Made by a program: the position numbers and the translations under genes. Positions 34,371 through 43,031 of a stretch of 64,000 bases of DNA are shown here, piece by piece (the stretch's first letter is position 1; every line of letters begins with the position of its first letter). The DNA is taken from positions 1 to 64,000 of the forward strand of contig JAEYRD010000191.1 in assembly GCA_023435725.1 (NCBI GenBank). Direction: 5' to 3'. The notes under the pieces are model-generated. The model made no database searches and had not been told where the DNA came from. It saw only the letters and a list, made by a program, of their open reading frames with translations. This DNA comes from Pseudomonadota bacterium (lineage in GTDB: Bacteria; Pseudomonadota; Alphaproteobacteria; Rhizobiales; Xanthobacteraceae).

Positions 34371-35540
34371 CTAATGCAGCCATCTCACCGGCAAATTCTG
34401 CAACCCGCGGAACGCCCAGCCGCCGATCCGCACCGGCTCGTCATCGGCGATCTCGATCCGCCCCGCACGCGCGAATACGGTCGGCAGCGCGACGTCGGCG
34501 ATCATGGCGCGCGAGGCGAAGGCACCGGCGCAGAAATGCGGGCCGGCACCGAAGGCGACGCTCTTGGAGGTGTCGCGCCGGACATCGAATTCGTCGGCGC
34601 GCTCAAAATGCTTCTCGTCGCGATTGGCCGAGCCGAACATCAGGAACACGCGCTCGTCGGTTTCGAAGGCAACGTCGCGGATCGACCACGGCTTTGCGAT
34701 CCGCCGCGGCGACATGCCGATCGGCGAGATCCAGCGGGCATACTCCTCGAAAGCCTGCAGCCAGGTCACCTCGCCCTTGCGCACGAGATCGAGTTGCTCG
34801 GGATGGCTGAGCAGCGCCCATACCGTGCCGGCGATCGCCTTGCGCGGCTCGTTCTGACCACCGGAGATCGCGAGCTTGACGTTCGCGCGCACGCTTTCCA
34901 TCGGCATGCCCGAGACAAGGAGGACACCGAGGATGCTCTGGTCGGGATGCTTGCGCATCACCGGCAGCATGTCGTCGATCGCCGCGTCGATGCCCGATGT
35001 CGCTGCATGGCAGCGCGCCTCGACCGCGGGATCGCCGCCGTAGTTGGCGATGCCCTCGATCATGCCTTGCGACCAGGAGTCCATCTCGGCAAAGCCGATA
35101 TTGGTGAGGCCGGTGATCGACTTCAGGCATTCCCCTGAAAACGGCAGCGCGAAGTCGCGCATGAAGTCGATCCGCGCGCCCAGCTCGATCGCATCGATAA
35201 TGCGATCGGCATGGGCCTGGAACTGTGCGGTCCAGTGCGCCTTCACCGTCTTCGGCGACACCGTCGGAAACATCGCGCGGCGCTCGACCTGGTGCGCCTC
35301 GCCGTCCTTGCGCATCATGTTGTGGCCCATGAGCCGGTTCATCAGGCCGGCGGGCTGGTGCGAGGAGAACACGTCGATCCGCTTCTCGGAGATCGAGATG
35401 TCGTCGCGGCTTGTCAGCAGCGTCGAGCCGAGCTGCGGCACGAAGGCGATCGGCGCCTCCTTGCGCATGGTCGCGAGCATCGGATAGGGATCGGCCCAGA
35501 ATGATGCAGGGTCGATGTCGATGCGCGGCGCAGTGCTCAA
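34371..35540 (-). CDS. Cytochrome P450
   Basis: A 389-residue bacterial class P450. The heme-binding loop FGAGPHFCAGAFASR has the axial cysteine at residue 337, and the K-helix ExxR is in FEEYARWISP. The I-helix reads AISGGQNEPRKAI: at the positions of the usual acid-alcohol (D/E-T) pair it has N230-E231-P232, a variant seen in some rhizobial P450s that implies altered proton delivery. The start is TTG at 35540, with GGGGAGG six bases upstream; the frame is open upstream to 36446 but that part is antisense to the next gene. No ferredoxin or reductase gene adjoins it. Substrate unknown. Confidence 0.9.
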   Translation of the reverse strand: MSTAPRIDIDPASFWADPYPMLATMRKEAPIAFVPQLGSTLLTSRDDISISEKRIDVFSSHQPAGLMNRLMGHNMMRKDGEAHQVERRAMFPTVSPKTVKAHWTAQFQAHADRIIDAIELGARIDFMRDFALPFSGECLKSITGLTNIGFAEMDSWSQGMIEGIANYGGDPAVEARCHAATSGIDAAIDDMLPVMRKHPDQSILGVLLVSGMPMESVRANVKLAISGGQNEPRKAIAGTVWALLSHPEQLDLVRKGEVTWLQAFEEYARWISPIGMSPRRIAKPWSIRDVAFETDERVFLMFGSANRDEKHFERADEFDVRRDTSKSVAFGAGPHFCAGAFASRAMIADVALPTVFARAGRIEIADDEPVRIGGWAFRGLQNLPVRWLH

Positions 35541-35798
35541 GGCGGCCTCCCCTGGGTTCTTGTGTGCTTCAGGGCAGACTAGCGAACTCCACGGCCGGCG
35601 TCTGTCCCTAGCGATGGGGACGGACGGCAGGAGAGCAGTCATTTGCAAGTCAGGTTTACGGGACAAAACGGCAAGGAAGTCCCCGTGGCTCACAACCTGG
35701 ATACGTGCCGGGCTTGGAGATCGTCGCGACGCGGCGTCAAATTTGCCGTGGCAACTAGTTCCTGTACACTCGGCCTGCAGATCCAAGACGGGATGGTC

Positions 35799-36443
35799 AT
35801 GACTACACTGCTCATCGTAGGCGCGACGGGGCTGGTTGGCGGCCGCACGATGGCGCTCGCTCTCGCGGACCCCCGCGTCACGCGCATCATCGCGCCGACA
35901 CGGCGTGCGATGCCGCCCGAGGAGCGGGTGGCTAATCCTCGGCTCGATGATCTGATTGCCGGTGCCGGCGATGAGGAATGGCGAGCCGACGGCGCAATCT
36001 GCGCGCTCGGAACGACGCGGGCGGCGGCAGGGTCGGCAGCAGCGTTTCGCGCGGTCGATTACGAACTGGTGCTGCTGATAGCGCGGCGGCTGCGCGACGC
36101 TGGAGTTGGTCGGTTCGCGCTCGCGTCGTCCTTGGGCGCCGACCCCCGATCTTTGTTTCTCTACACACGGACGAAAGGCGAGGTTGAGGAGGCGATCGGA
36201 GCGCTCGCTTTCCCGTCCCTGACGATCCTGCGGCCGGGCTTCCTGGATGGCGAGCGTGCCGAAGGCAGGCCGGTACAGCGAGCGGTGCGGAACGTCTTGA
36301 GCTTCGCATCCCCGCTGTTGCCGCCAGTTGCGCGTGTAAGTTCGGTGACCAACGTGGCCCGCCAGCTCATCGAGGCGACTGTTGCCGGCGAGCCAGGAAC
36401 ACACGTCATTGGAGCTGCGCAACTGGCAGAGGGCGGCAGCTAA
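35799..36443 (+). CDS. NAD(P)-binding Rossmann-fold protein, YbjT/HTATIP2-like
   Basis: A 214-residue short protein with an N-terminal nucleotide-binding motif TTLLIVGATGLVGGRTM, then DGAICALGTTRAAAGS, VDYELVLLIARRL, FALASSLGADPRS and YTRTKGEVEEAI, as in atypical SDRs such as yeast YHR113-like and HTATIP2/YbjT relatives. The classical YxxxK appears as YTRTK. The ATG at 35799 is favoured, with GGGA upstream; the ATG at 35793 is an alternative. It is divergent from the P450 gene across about 260 bp and monocistronic. Function unassigned. Confidence 0.78.
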   Translation: MTTLLIVGATGLVGGRTMALALADPRVTRIIAPTRRAMPPEERVANPRLDDLIAGAGDEEWRADGAICALGTTRAAAGSAAAFRAVDYELVLLIARRLRDAGVGRFALASSLGADPRSLFLYTRTKGEVEEAIGALAFPSLTILRPGFLDGERAEGRPVQRAVRNVLSFASPLLPPVARVSSVTNVARQLIEATVAGEPGTHVIGAAQLAEGGS

Positions 36444-36516
36444 CACCGCCGATCCCGGCTCTACGCAGCAGCGCTTGCTGGACGATGCTCCGCTGCGCCC
36501 TGCCGACCCCTGGAAA

Positions 36517-37407
36517 CTACCGGGCCTCGGCGATCTTCGGTCCGGATGACAGCATCTGCGCGTTGGCCGCCAAGGGCCGCTTCGACGGCGATGCCGGGTC
36601 CGGCAATCGGAAAGCGGCGTCGGCCGGCGCCCCCGGGAATGGCCGACGGGCCGCTGTTGCCGGAAGCACGATTACTTTCGCTCCGACTTTCACCCGCTCA
36701 TAGAGGTCCACGACGTCGTCATTGGTCAGCCGGATACAGCCGGACGAAACCTTCTTCCCGATCGTATCGGGATTGTTGGTGCCGTGAATTCGATATTCGG
36801 TCTCGCCCAGATACATCGCCCGGGCGCCGAGCGGGTTGCCGGGACCGCCTGCCATGAACCGCGGCAGATAGGGCTGACGCCCGATCATCTCGACAGGCGG
36901 ATGCCAATCCGGCCATTCTGCTTTGCGGGCCACAGTCTGCTCACCGGACCATGTGAAACCTTCGCGACCAACACCGATGCCGTAGCGCATCGCCTGCCTG
37001 TCGTTCAGAACGAAATAAAGGAATGTGTTTCCGGTATCGATGATCACGGTGCCCGGCGTCTGGCGGCTGGCGTAGTCGACCACCTGCCGGACAAGTGCTC
37101 CGGGACCGTCAGCGGCTTTTGGTGGTTCGACCAGAGGCGCCGGGGCCGGAATCGGAGTGGGAGCTGGAGCCGGCGGTGCTGCACGAACTGGAGCCGGCGC
37201 TGCTGCACGAACTGGAGTTGCCACGTAAACCGGCGTTGACGACGCCTGGGCTTGTGGTGCGGACGGCTTCTGTGTCGGTTGCACGCTCGCCGGGTGATAC
37301 AGCAAACCGTACGCCGCTGCGGCGACAGCCACGACGCCAACTGCAACTCTCGCGGCCATTGGTAGTGCGAGCGTCTCTGCCTTTCGACGTTTGGCCCGCT
37401 TACTCAT
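36517..37407 (-). CDS. L,D-transpeptidase (YkuD), membrane-anchored
   Basis: A 296-residue cell-wall enzyme. It has a cytoplasmic basic stretch (SKRAKRRKAE), one membrane span (about residues 16-36), a Pro/Ala-rich linker (about 45-95) and a periplasmic YkuD domain. The catalytic motif is complete: HGTNNPDTIG followed by SSGCIRLTNDD, containing the nucleophile cysteine. It forms 3-3 peptidoglycan cross-links or anchors proteins to peptidoglycan. ATG at 37407. The linker is encoded by short tandem-like repeats (ACGAACTGGAG units at about 37180-37220). Confidence 0.9.
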   Translation of the reverse strand: MSKRAKRRKAETLALPMAARVAVGVVAVAAAAYGLLYHPASVQPTQKPSAPQAQASSTPVYVATPVRAAAPAPVRAAPPAPAPTPIPAPAPLVEPPKAADGPGALVRQVVDYASRQTPGTVIIDTGNTFLYFVLNDRQAMRYGIGVGREGFTWSGEQTVARKAEWPDWHPPVEMIGRQPYLPRFMAGGPGNPLGARAMYLGETEYRIHGTNNPDTIGKKVSSGCIRLTNDDVVDLYERVKVGAKVIVLPATAARRPFPGAPADAAFRLPDPASPSKRPLAANAQMLSSGPKIAEAR

Positions 37408-37892
37408 ATCTTTCCCCAGGTCACCATGCCCAAGAGAGGTACCCAGCAAAATTTAAGAAACTTCGAAGCGACGTCGCTCGGATTGGAACCGCTAGCGATG
37501 GTTAACGCCGGACTTCTGTTCGGCAGCATGAAAATCGGCGTACCGCTTGATATTGAGCTGGCGACGTGGACGACGCGCTTCTCATTGCGGAACGAGTCGA
37601 GGTCTGAATCGCCCCGCAGAGTTGATACGCTCCCCTTTTTCGTTAACGGCGGCTTCGGGTTCAAAAGCTGACCCCGCCAGCTTGCTGGACCGATTCGGTT
37701 CAACAGCGCAGAGCGGACATGGAGGCTCCACCAGCGAATGTCGGCTATGTGGGCCACGAGCAGACTTTTGGGTGAAGCAGAGACTTGCACTTGGTTGCCG
37801 TCGTTCGGGACAATGTTGTAACGGGTCACAAGCTTGAGCTTCAGGGTAAGGTTCGTGCGCCGAAGATTGACAGTTTGCCGGATACCCGTTGG
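37408..37892. other. Gene-free spacer, degenerate sequence
   Basis: About 485 bp with open frames on both strands but no recognisable protein and weak codon bias. It may be decayed coding DNA. A cluster of inverted fragments lies around 37670-37830, with no clear function. Confidence 0.5.
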
Positions 37893-38051
37893 CACCGTAT
37901 CGACAATCTCACAACCCGGGATGTTCAGATCACGTCGCGCCGCAACATCCCTGATCCTGGCTGCCGGTCCCGCGAGGATCGCCTTGATTATCCCGGCTTC
38001 CGCTGACTCGATCGCTCCCCATAGCGAACCCTCATCACAGGGATGCACGAC
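37893..38051 (-). pseudogene. Fragment of phosphate acetyltransferase (Pta domain)
   Basis: About 52 residues on the minus strand read VVHPCDEGSLWGAIESAEAG, then IIKAILAGPAARIRDVAA and GCEIVDT. This is the start of the PTA_PTB domain as found in phosphate acetyltransferases and in enoyl-CoA hydratase/Pta fusions. Nothing of the catalytic remainder follows, so it is a remnant. Pta converts the acetyl-CoA made by pyruvate formate-lyase, encoded just downstream on the other strand. Confidence 0.5.
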
Positions 38052-38139
38052 GCTTGTACGACACCGTGGGAACGCCCTTGGCACTTGCAATCATCGACCC
38101 AAGGACAGCACCGGTTTCGGCATTGGTCTTCGCCAAGAC

Positions 38140-38153
38140 TTGACATAGATCAA
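38140..38153. promoter_or_regulatory. FNR/FixK-type box upstream of pflB
   Basis: TTGACATAGATCAA fits the FixK2/FNR consensus TTGAY-N4-RTCAA. It lies 119 bp before the pflB ATG, a usual distance for an activator site at -41.5 with a leader. It predicts anaerobic or microaerobic induction of the pfl operon. Confidence 0.7.
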
Positions 38154-38271
38154 ACCGGGCGCCGGCTCTCCGTCAGTAGGTTCGGTGAACAGCCTGGCGA
38201 TCTGCCGATGCACCATTCCCCATCGGAAAAAACGTCTGGCGAACACAATCGTCTGGCCAGGGAGATTCGTC

Positions 38272-40539
38272 ATGAAGGGCAGCGCAGCGCTCAAGCAGGA
38301 TGCAGAGACGAGTGGCTGGAGGAGCTTCCAGGCTGGCGACTGGTCCACCACGATCAATGTGCGCGACTTCATTGTTCGCAACGTTGCATCTTATTCCGGA
38401 GACGAGAAATTCCTGGCACCCGCCTCGCAGCGCACCAAGGCGGTCTGGGCCAAGCTGCAGCCCTACTTCGCCGAGGAACGAAAGAAGGGCGTCCTCGCGG
38501 TTGACGCCCAAAACCCCTCAACGCTGCTCGCGCATCAGGCGGGCTATATCGATCGCGACAACGAGATCATTGTCGGCCTGCAGACCGACCAGCCGTTCAA
38601 GCGCGCGATCTTCCCCTTCGGCGGCCTGCGCATGGTTGAAGCAGGCCTCAAGGCCGCGGGGTTCGCACCCGATGAGAGGGTGCACGAGGCATTCACTAAG
38701 TACCGCAAGTCCCACAATGACGGCGTGTTCGACGCCTACACGCCTGAAATCATGAACTGCCGACGGTCCGGCATCATCACCGGCCTCCCCGACGCCTATG
38801 GCCGCGGCCGCATCATCGGCGACTACCGTCGCGTTGCACTCTACGGCACCGACCGGCTGCTCGAGGTAAAGCGCCAGGAACGCGCCCAGATCGACGACAT
38901 GTGGCCCGCAGATGAAGTCATCCGCCAACGCGAGGAACTCGCGGAACAGATGCGCGCGCTGCAAGACCTGGCATCGATGGCCAAGCTCTACGGCTGCGAC
39001 ATCACGCAGGCTGCCAGGACCGCGCGGGAAGCATTCCAGTGGACCTACTTTGCCTATCTCGGCGCGATCAAGGAAGCCAACGGTGCGGCCATGTCCATCG
39101 GCCGCATCTCCAGCTTCCTCGACATCTATATCGAGCGCGACCTGAAGGAAGGCACACTGGACGAGGTGGGAGCGCAGGAACTGTGGGACCAGCTAGTTCA
39201 GAAGCTGCGCATCGTGCGCTTCCTCCGCACCCCCGACTACGACGCGCTGTTCAGCGGCGATCCCTACTGGGCGACCGAATGCATCGGCGGCATGGATCTA
39301 GACGGGCGGGCGCTGGTCACCAAGAGCAGCTACCGCATGCTCCATACCCTCTACAATCTCGGACCGGCGCCCGAGCCGAACATCACAGTGCTGTGGTCGA
39401 CCCACATGCCGGCGCCCTTCAAGCGCTTCTGCGTTAAGGTCAGCAAGGACACCTCCTCGCTGCAATACGAGAATGACGATCTGATGCGCCCGTACTGGGG
39501 CGACGACTACGCGATCGCGTGCTGCGTTTCGGCCATGCGGCTCGGCAAGCAGATGCAGTTCTTTGGAGCCCGGGTGAATTTCGCCAAGGCTTTGCTCTAC
39601 GCCATCAATGGCGGCCGTGACGAGGTTTCGGGCGACCAGGTCGCGCCCAAGACCATGCCGGTCACGGGCGATTTCCTCGACTACGACGACGTCATGGCGA
39701 AGTTCGATACGACCATGGAGTGGCTCGCAAAGACCTACGTGCATGCCATGAATTGCATCCACTACATGCACGACAAGTATTTCTACGAGCGGCTGGAGAT
39801 GGCGCTCCATGATCGCGACATCCTGCGCACGATGGCGTTCGGCATCGCCGGTCTGTCGGTCGTCGCCGACAGCCTCAGCGCCATCAAGTACGGAAAGATT
39901 CGCGTGGTCCGCGACGCCACTGGCCTCGTGACCGACTACCAGAATGAAGGCAACGCCTCGACGCCCCAGTTCGGCAACAATGACGACCGGGTCGATCAGA
40001 TCGCATCCGCCCTCGTGACCACCTTCATGCAGAAGATCCGCAAGCACCCGACCTACCGGAACGCGACGCATACGCAAAGCGTGCTGACGATTACTTCGAA
40101 CGTCGTCTACGGCAAGGCGACCGGCAACACGCCGGACGGCCGCCGCAAGGGCGAGCCGTTCGGACCTGGGGCCAATCCGATGCATGGCCGTGACAGCCAT
40201 GGCTGGCTTGCGTCCTGCCTGTCGGTCGCGAAGCTGCCTTACAAGGACTCGCTCGACGGCATCAGCTACACGGTGTCGGTGGCTCCGCAGAAGGCTCATC
40301 TCTCCGAGATCCAGTTGATCGACGAGGCCACCAAAGCTTTTGACCTCTATTTCCGACGCGGCGGCTTCCACATGAACCTGAACGTGATCGACAAGGAGAC
40401 GCTGGAAGACGCGGTCAAGAACCCGGACAAATATCCGCAGCTCACGATCCGCGTATCCGGCTATGCCGTCAATTTCGTTCGCCTGACACCGGAGCAACAG
40501 AGGGATGTGATCAGCCGAACCTTCCACGGCCAGATCTGA
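38272..40539 (+). CDS. pflB: Pyruvate formate-lyase (formate C-acetyltransferase)
   Basis: A 755-residue glycyl-radical enzyme converting pyruvate and CoA to acetyl-CoA and formate without oxygen. The adjacent catalytic cysteines are in AIACCVSAM (C417, C418), and the glycyl-radical motif RVSGYAV with the radical glycine at G730 is followed by the normal C-terminus (FVRLTPEQQRDVISRTFHG). Length and both active sites match E. coli PflB. ATG at 38272 follows GGGAGA. It heads the operon pflB-pflA-transporter-focA, with a FixK-type box upstream. The enzyme is oxygen-sensitive and uncommon in rhizobia, so its presence implies real anaerobic fermentation. Confidence 0.97.
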   Translation: MKGSAALKQDAETSGWRSFQAGDWSTTINVRDFIVRNVASYSGDEKFLAPASQRTKAVWAKLQPYFAEERKKGVLAVDAQNPSTLLAHQAGYIDRDNEIIVGLQTDQPFKRAIFPFGGLRMVEAGLKAAGFAPDERVHEAFTKYRKSHNDGVFDAYTPEIMNCRRSGIITGLPDAYGRGRIIGDYRRVALYGTDRLLEVKRQERAQIDDMWPADEVIRQREELAEQMRALQDLASMAKLYGCDITQAARTAREAFQWTYFAYLGAIKEANGAAMSIGRISSFLDIYIERDLKEGTLDEVGAQELWDQLVQKLRIVRFLRTPDYDALFSGDPYWATECIGGMDLDGRALVTKSSYRMLHTLYNLGPAPEPNITVLWSTHMPAPFKRFCVKVSKDTSSLQYENDDLMRPYWGDDYAIACCVSAMRLGKQMQFFGARVNFAKALLYAINGGRDEVSGDQVAPKTMPVTGDFLDYDDVMAKFDTTMEWLAKTYVHAMNCIHYMHDKYFYERLEMALHDRDILRTMAFGIAGLSVVADSLSAIKYGKIRVVRDATGLVTDYQNEGNASTPQFGNNDDRVDQIASALVTTFMQKIRKHPTYRNATHTQSVLTITSNVVYGKATGNTPDGRRKGEPFGPGANPMHGRDSHGWLASCLSVAKLPYKDSLDGISYTVSVAPQKAHLSEIQLIDEATKAFDLYFRRGGFHMNLNVIDKETLEDAVKNPDKYPQLTIRVSGYAVNFVRLTPEQQRDVISRTFHGQI

Positions 40540-40552
40540 ACGGGGGTCTTCG

Positions 40553-41380
40553 ATGTCGACCACGCAGGCACTGGAGTCGGGAAGCCGTCACGACCTGCGT
40601 ACCGGCGCTTCGCCGGACGCTCCGGACGAGGACAAGTTCAGGGATGAGGAAGGCGCGTTCGGGTACTGCCATTCCTACGAAACTGCGTCACGTTACGACG
40701 GTCCCGGCCTGCGCGTCGTGCTGTTCGTTTCGGGCTGCCTGCTCCGCTGCACTTACTGCCACAATCCGGACACGTGGCACCTGAAGGACGGAACATATGT
40801 CTCGGCCGAACAGGTGCTGCGTCGCCTTGGCGACTTCGCCCCGTCGCTGCGCGACCTCGGAGGCGGGTTGACCATATCGGGCGGCGAACCAATGGTTCAG
40901 CTCGCCTTTGTCAGCCGCATCTTCGCGGGCGCCAAGGCGATGGGCCTCCATACCGCAATCGAGACTTCCGGCTTCCTAGGCGACCGCGCAAACGACGCCG
41001 TGCTGAAGGAGATCGACCTTGTGCTGCTCGACATCAAAAGCTCAGACCCCGACACCTATCGCAAGGTGACCGGCCGGGACATCGCGCCGACACTCCGCTT
41101 TGCCGAACGCCTGGCCTCAATCAACAAGCCGGTCTGGGTGCGCTTTACCCTCGTGCCCCGCTCCACCGACGATCCGGCCAATGTCGAGGGGATCGCCAAA
41201 TTCGTGGCGCCCATGAAGAATGTCGAATGGGTCGAGGTGCAGCCCTTCCATCAAATGGGCGAGTTCAAGTGGAAGGCGATGGGCCTCGACTACAAGCACT
41301 ATGACACGCCGCCTCCCTCGCGCGAACTGGTGAACAGAGTCATCGGCCAGTTTCGCGATGCGGGCTGTAACGCCCGCTGA
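40553..41380 (+). CDS. pflA: Pyruvate formate-lyase activating enzyme (radical SAM)
   Basis: A 275-residue radical SAM activase that generates the glycyl radical on PflB. The cluster motif is GCLLRCTYCHN (CX3CX2C: C62, C66, C69), followed by GGGLTISGGEPMVQ (SAM binding) and DLVLLDIKSSDPDTYRKVTG. An N-terminal extension of about 35 residues precedes the usual start. It lies 13 bp downstream of pflB. Confidence 0.95.
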   Translation: MSTTQALESGSRHDLRTGASPDAPDEDKFRDEEGAFGYCHSYETASRYDGPGLRVVLFVSGCLLRCTYCHNPDTWHLKDGTYVSAEQVLRRLGDFAPSLRDLGGGLTISGGEPMVQLAFVSRIFAGAKAMGLHTAIETSGFLGDRANDAVLKEIDLVLLDIKSSDPDTYRKVTGRDIAPTLRFAERLASINKPVWVRFTLVPRSTDDPANVEGIAKFVAPMKNVEWVEVQPFHQMGEFKWKAMGLDYKHYDTPPPSRELVNRVIGQFRDAGCNAR

Positions 41381-41400
41381 CCCCATTGCCGGAGAGACAC

Positions 41401-43005
41401 ATGTTGGACCTTGCCCGCGACATCATTGGAAGTCAGCCAATCCTGACGGCATTCCTCGCTATCGGCGTGGGCTACCTCGTCGGCCAGATCAGCATCGGCG
41501 GCTTCTCGCTCGGCGTGGGTGCCGTTCTCTTCGTGGGCCTGGCCATCGGAGCTTTCGCGCCGAAAGCCCAGATTATCGGGCCGATCGGGCTGACCGGGCT
41601 GATCATGTTCCTCTATGGCATAGGCATCCTCTACGGCCGGCAGTTCTTCGAGGGAATTCTCGGTTCTGGCCGGAAGTACAACCTTCTTGCGCTCGTCGCC
41701 TGTCTCGCGGGCCTTGGCATGGCGTTGGGACTCGGACACGCCTTCGGCATCAAGGTCGGACACACACTTGGTCTCTACGCGGGATCGATGACAAGCACCG
41801 CGGCACTCCAGGCCGCGCTTGACGTCACCAAGCTCAAGGACCCCTCCATCGGGTATTCGATCGCCTACCCGTTCGGCGTCATTGGCCCGATCCTCTGCAT
41901 CTACTTCATGACGCGCATGGTGCAGCCGAAATTTCCGGCCAAAGCCCAGCGCTTTCACATGGGCGAAATTTCCATCGGAGCCGCCTTTGCCGGCCGCACC
42001 CTTGACGAACTGAGCAAGGAAGTCCTGAGCGATGTCAAGGTAACGATGGTACGCAAGACCGGACAGAATATCGTTCCGGCAGGCGATATCGTGCTCTCCG
42101 CCGGCGATGCGGTCCTCGTTGTTGCCGAGAGTCAGGAAGCCATCAGGAGCGCAGCCGCAAAGCTTGGAAAGGTCGAACCCGGCCGGCTGGCCAGCGATCG
42201 AGCTGATCTGGACTACATCCGCGTCTTCGTTGGCAAGGCCAGCGTGGTCGGTATACCCCTCGCCAGCCTCCCCATGCCGTCAGGCTTTCCGGCGCATCTC
42301 CTGCACGTCCGGCGTTACGATGCCGACCTCGTGCCGTCACCCGATCTGATACTGGAATTTGGCGACCGTGTCGGCGTGTTGACGCCACCGGATCGCAAGG
42401 AGGAAATCCGCAAGCACTTCGGCGACACGGTGAAGGCGACCGCCGAATTCAGCTACGTCTCGCTCGGGCTCGGCATGGTGATGGGCGTTCTCCTCGGCCT
42501 GATCCCAATTCCCATCCCGGGCATAGGCGTCGTTACCCTCGGCATCGGCGGTGGACCGCTGATCGTCGCCCTCATCCTCGGCAAGCTCCGTCGCACCGGC
42601 CCGATGCTCTGGACCATGCCGCTACCGGCGAACATCGTCCTGCGAAACTTCGGGCTCGCGATGTTTCTGGCTACCGTGGGCGTCAACGCCGGGCAGCCCT
42701 TCGTCCGCACGGTCGCGGAGTCCGGCTTCACCATGCTCTTCATAGGTGTCGCCGTCCTGCTCACCACCGTCGCAATCGTCCTGCTGGTCGGCCATTTCCT
42801 GATGCGGATCCCATACGACGATCTGGTCGGAGTGGCCTCAGGCGCGACGGGAAATCCCGCCATTCTCGTCTACTCGACCAAGATGGCGCCAACCGAGCGG
42901 CCTGACATCGGTTACGCCATGATCTTCCCGTCGATGACGCTGGTGAAGGTGATCGCAGTGCAGATCGTCGGGCTTTTGACACTAGGTAGCGCGGCAGGTG
43001 GGTGA
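41401..43005 (+). CDS. AspT/YidE-family transporter with RCK domains
   Basis: A 534-residue membrane protein of the aspartate:alanine exchanger family. It has an N-terminal membrane half of about five spans, two cytoplasmic TrkA-C/RCK-like domains (about residues 185-345), and a second membrane half (about 355-530). The family includes AspT and the succinate exporter SucE. ATG at 41401 follows GGAGAG eight bases upstream. Its place between pflA and focA suggests export of a fermentation acid such as succinate, acetate or an amino acid. The substrate is inferred. Confidence 0.85.
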   Translation: MLDLARDIIGSQPILTAFLAIGVGYLVGQISIGGFSLGVGAVLFVGLAIGAFAPKAQIIGPIGLTGLIMFLYGIGILYGRQFFEGILGSGRKYNLLALVACLAGLGMALGLGHAFGIKVGHTLGLYAGSMTSTAALQAALDVTKLKDPSIGYSIAYPFGVIGPILCIYFMTRMVQPKFPAKAQRFHMGEISIGAAFAGRTLDELSKEVLSDVKVTMVRKTGQNIVPAGDIVLSAGDAVLVVAESQEAIRSAAAKLGKVEPGRLASDRADLDYIRVFVGKASVVGIPLASLPMPSGFPAHLLHVRRYDADLVPSPDLILEFGDRVGVLTPPDRKEEIRKHFGDTVKATAEFSYVSLGLGMVMGVLLGLIPIPIPGIGVVTLGIGGGPLIVALILGKLRRTGPMLWTMPLPANIVLRNFGLAMFLATVGVNAGQPFVRTVAESGFTMLFIGVAVLLTTVAIVLLVGHFLMRIPYDDLVGVASGATGNPAILVYSTKMAPTERPDIGYAMIFPSMTLVKVIAVQIVGLLTLGSAAGG

Positions 43006-43031
43006 CGCCCGGCGCGAGCAGGACAACCAAG

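Noticed and set aside
34371..36446. A 691-codon version of the P450
   Set aside because: The first 300 codons are antisense to the NAD(P)-binding gene. A TTG with a strong ribosome-binding site at 35540 gives the normal P450 length.
37404..38090. A 228-codon minus-strand gene upstream of pflB
   Set aside because: Only its first 66 codons resemble a protein (the Pta fragment); the rest lacks homology and codon bias.
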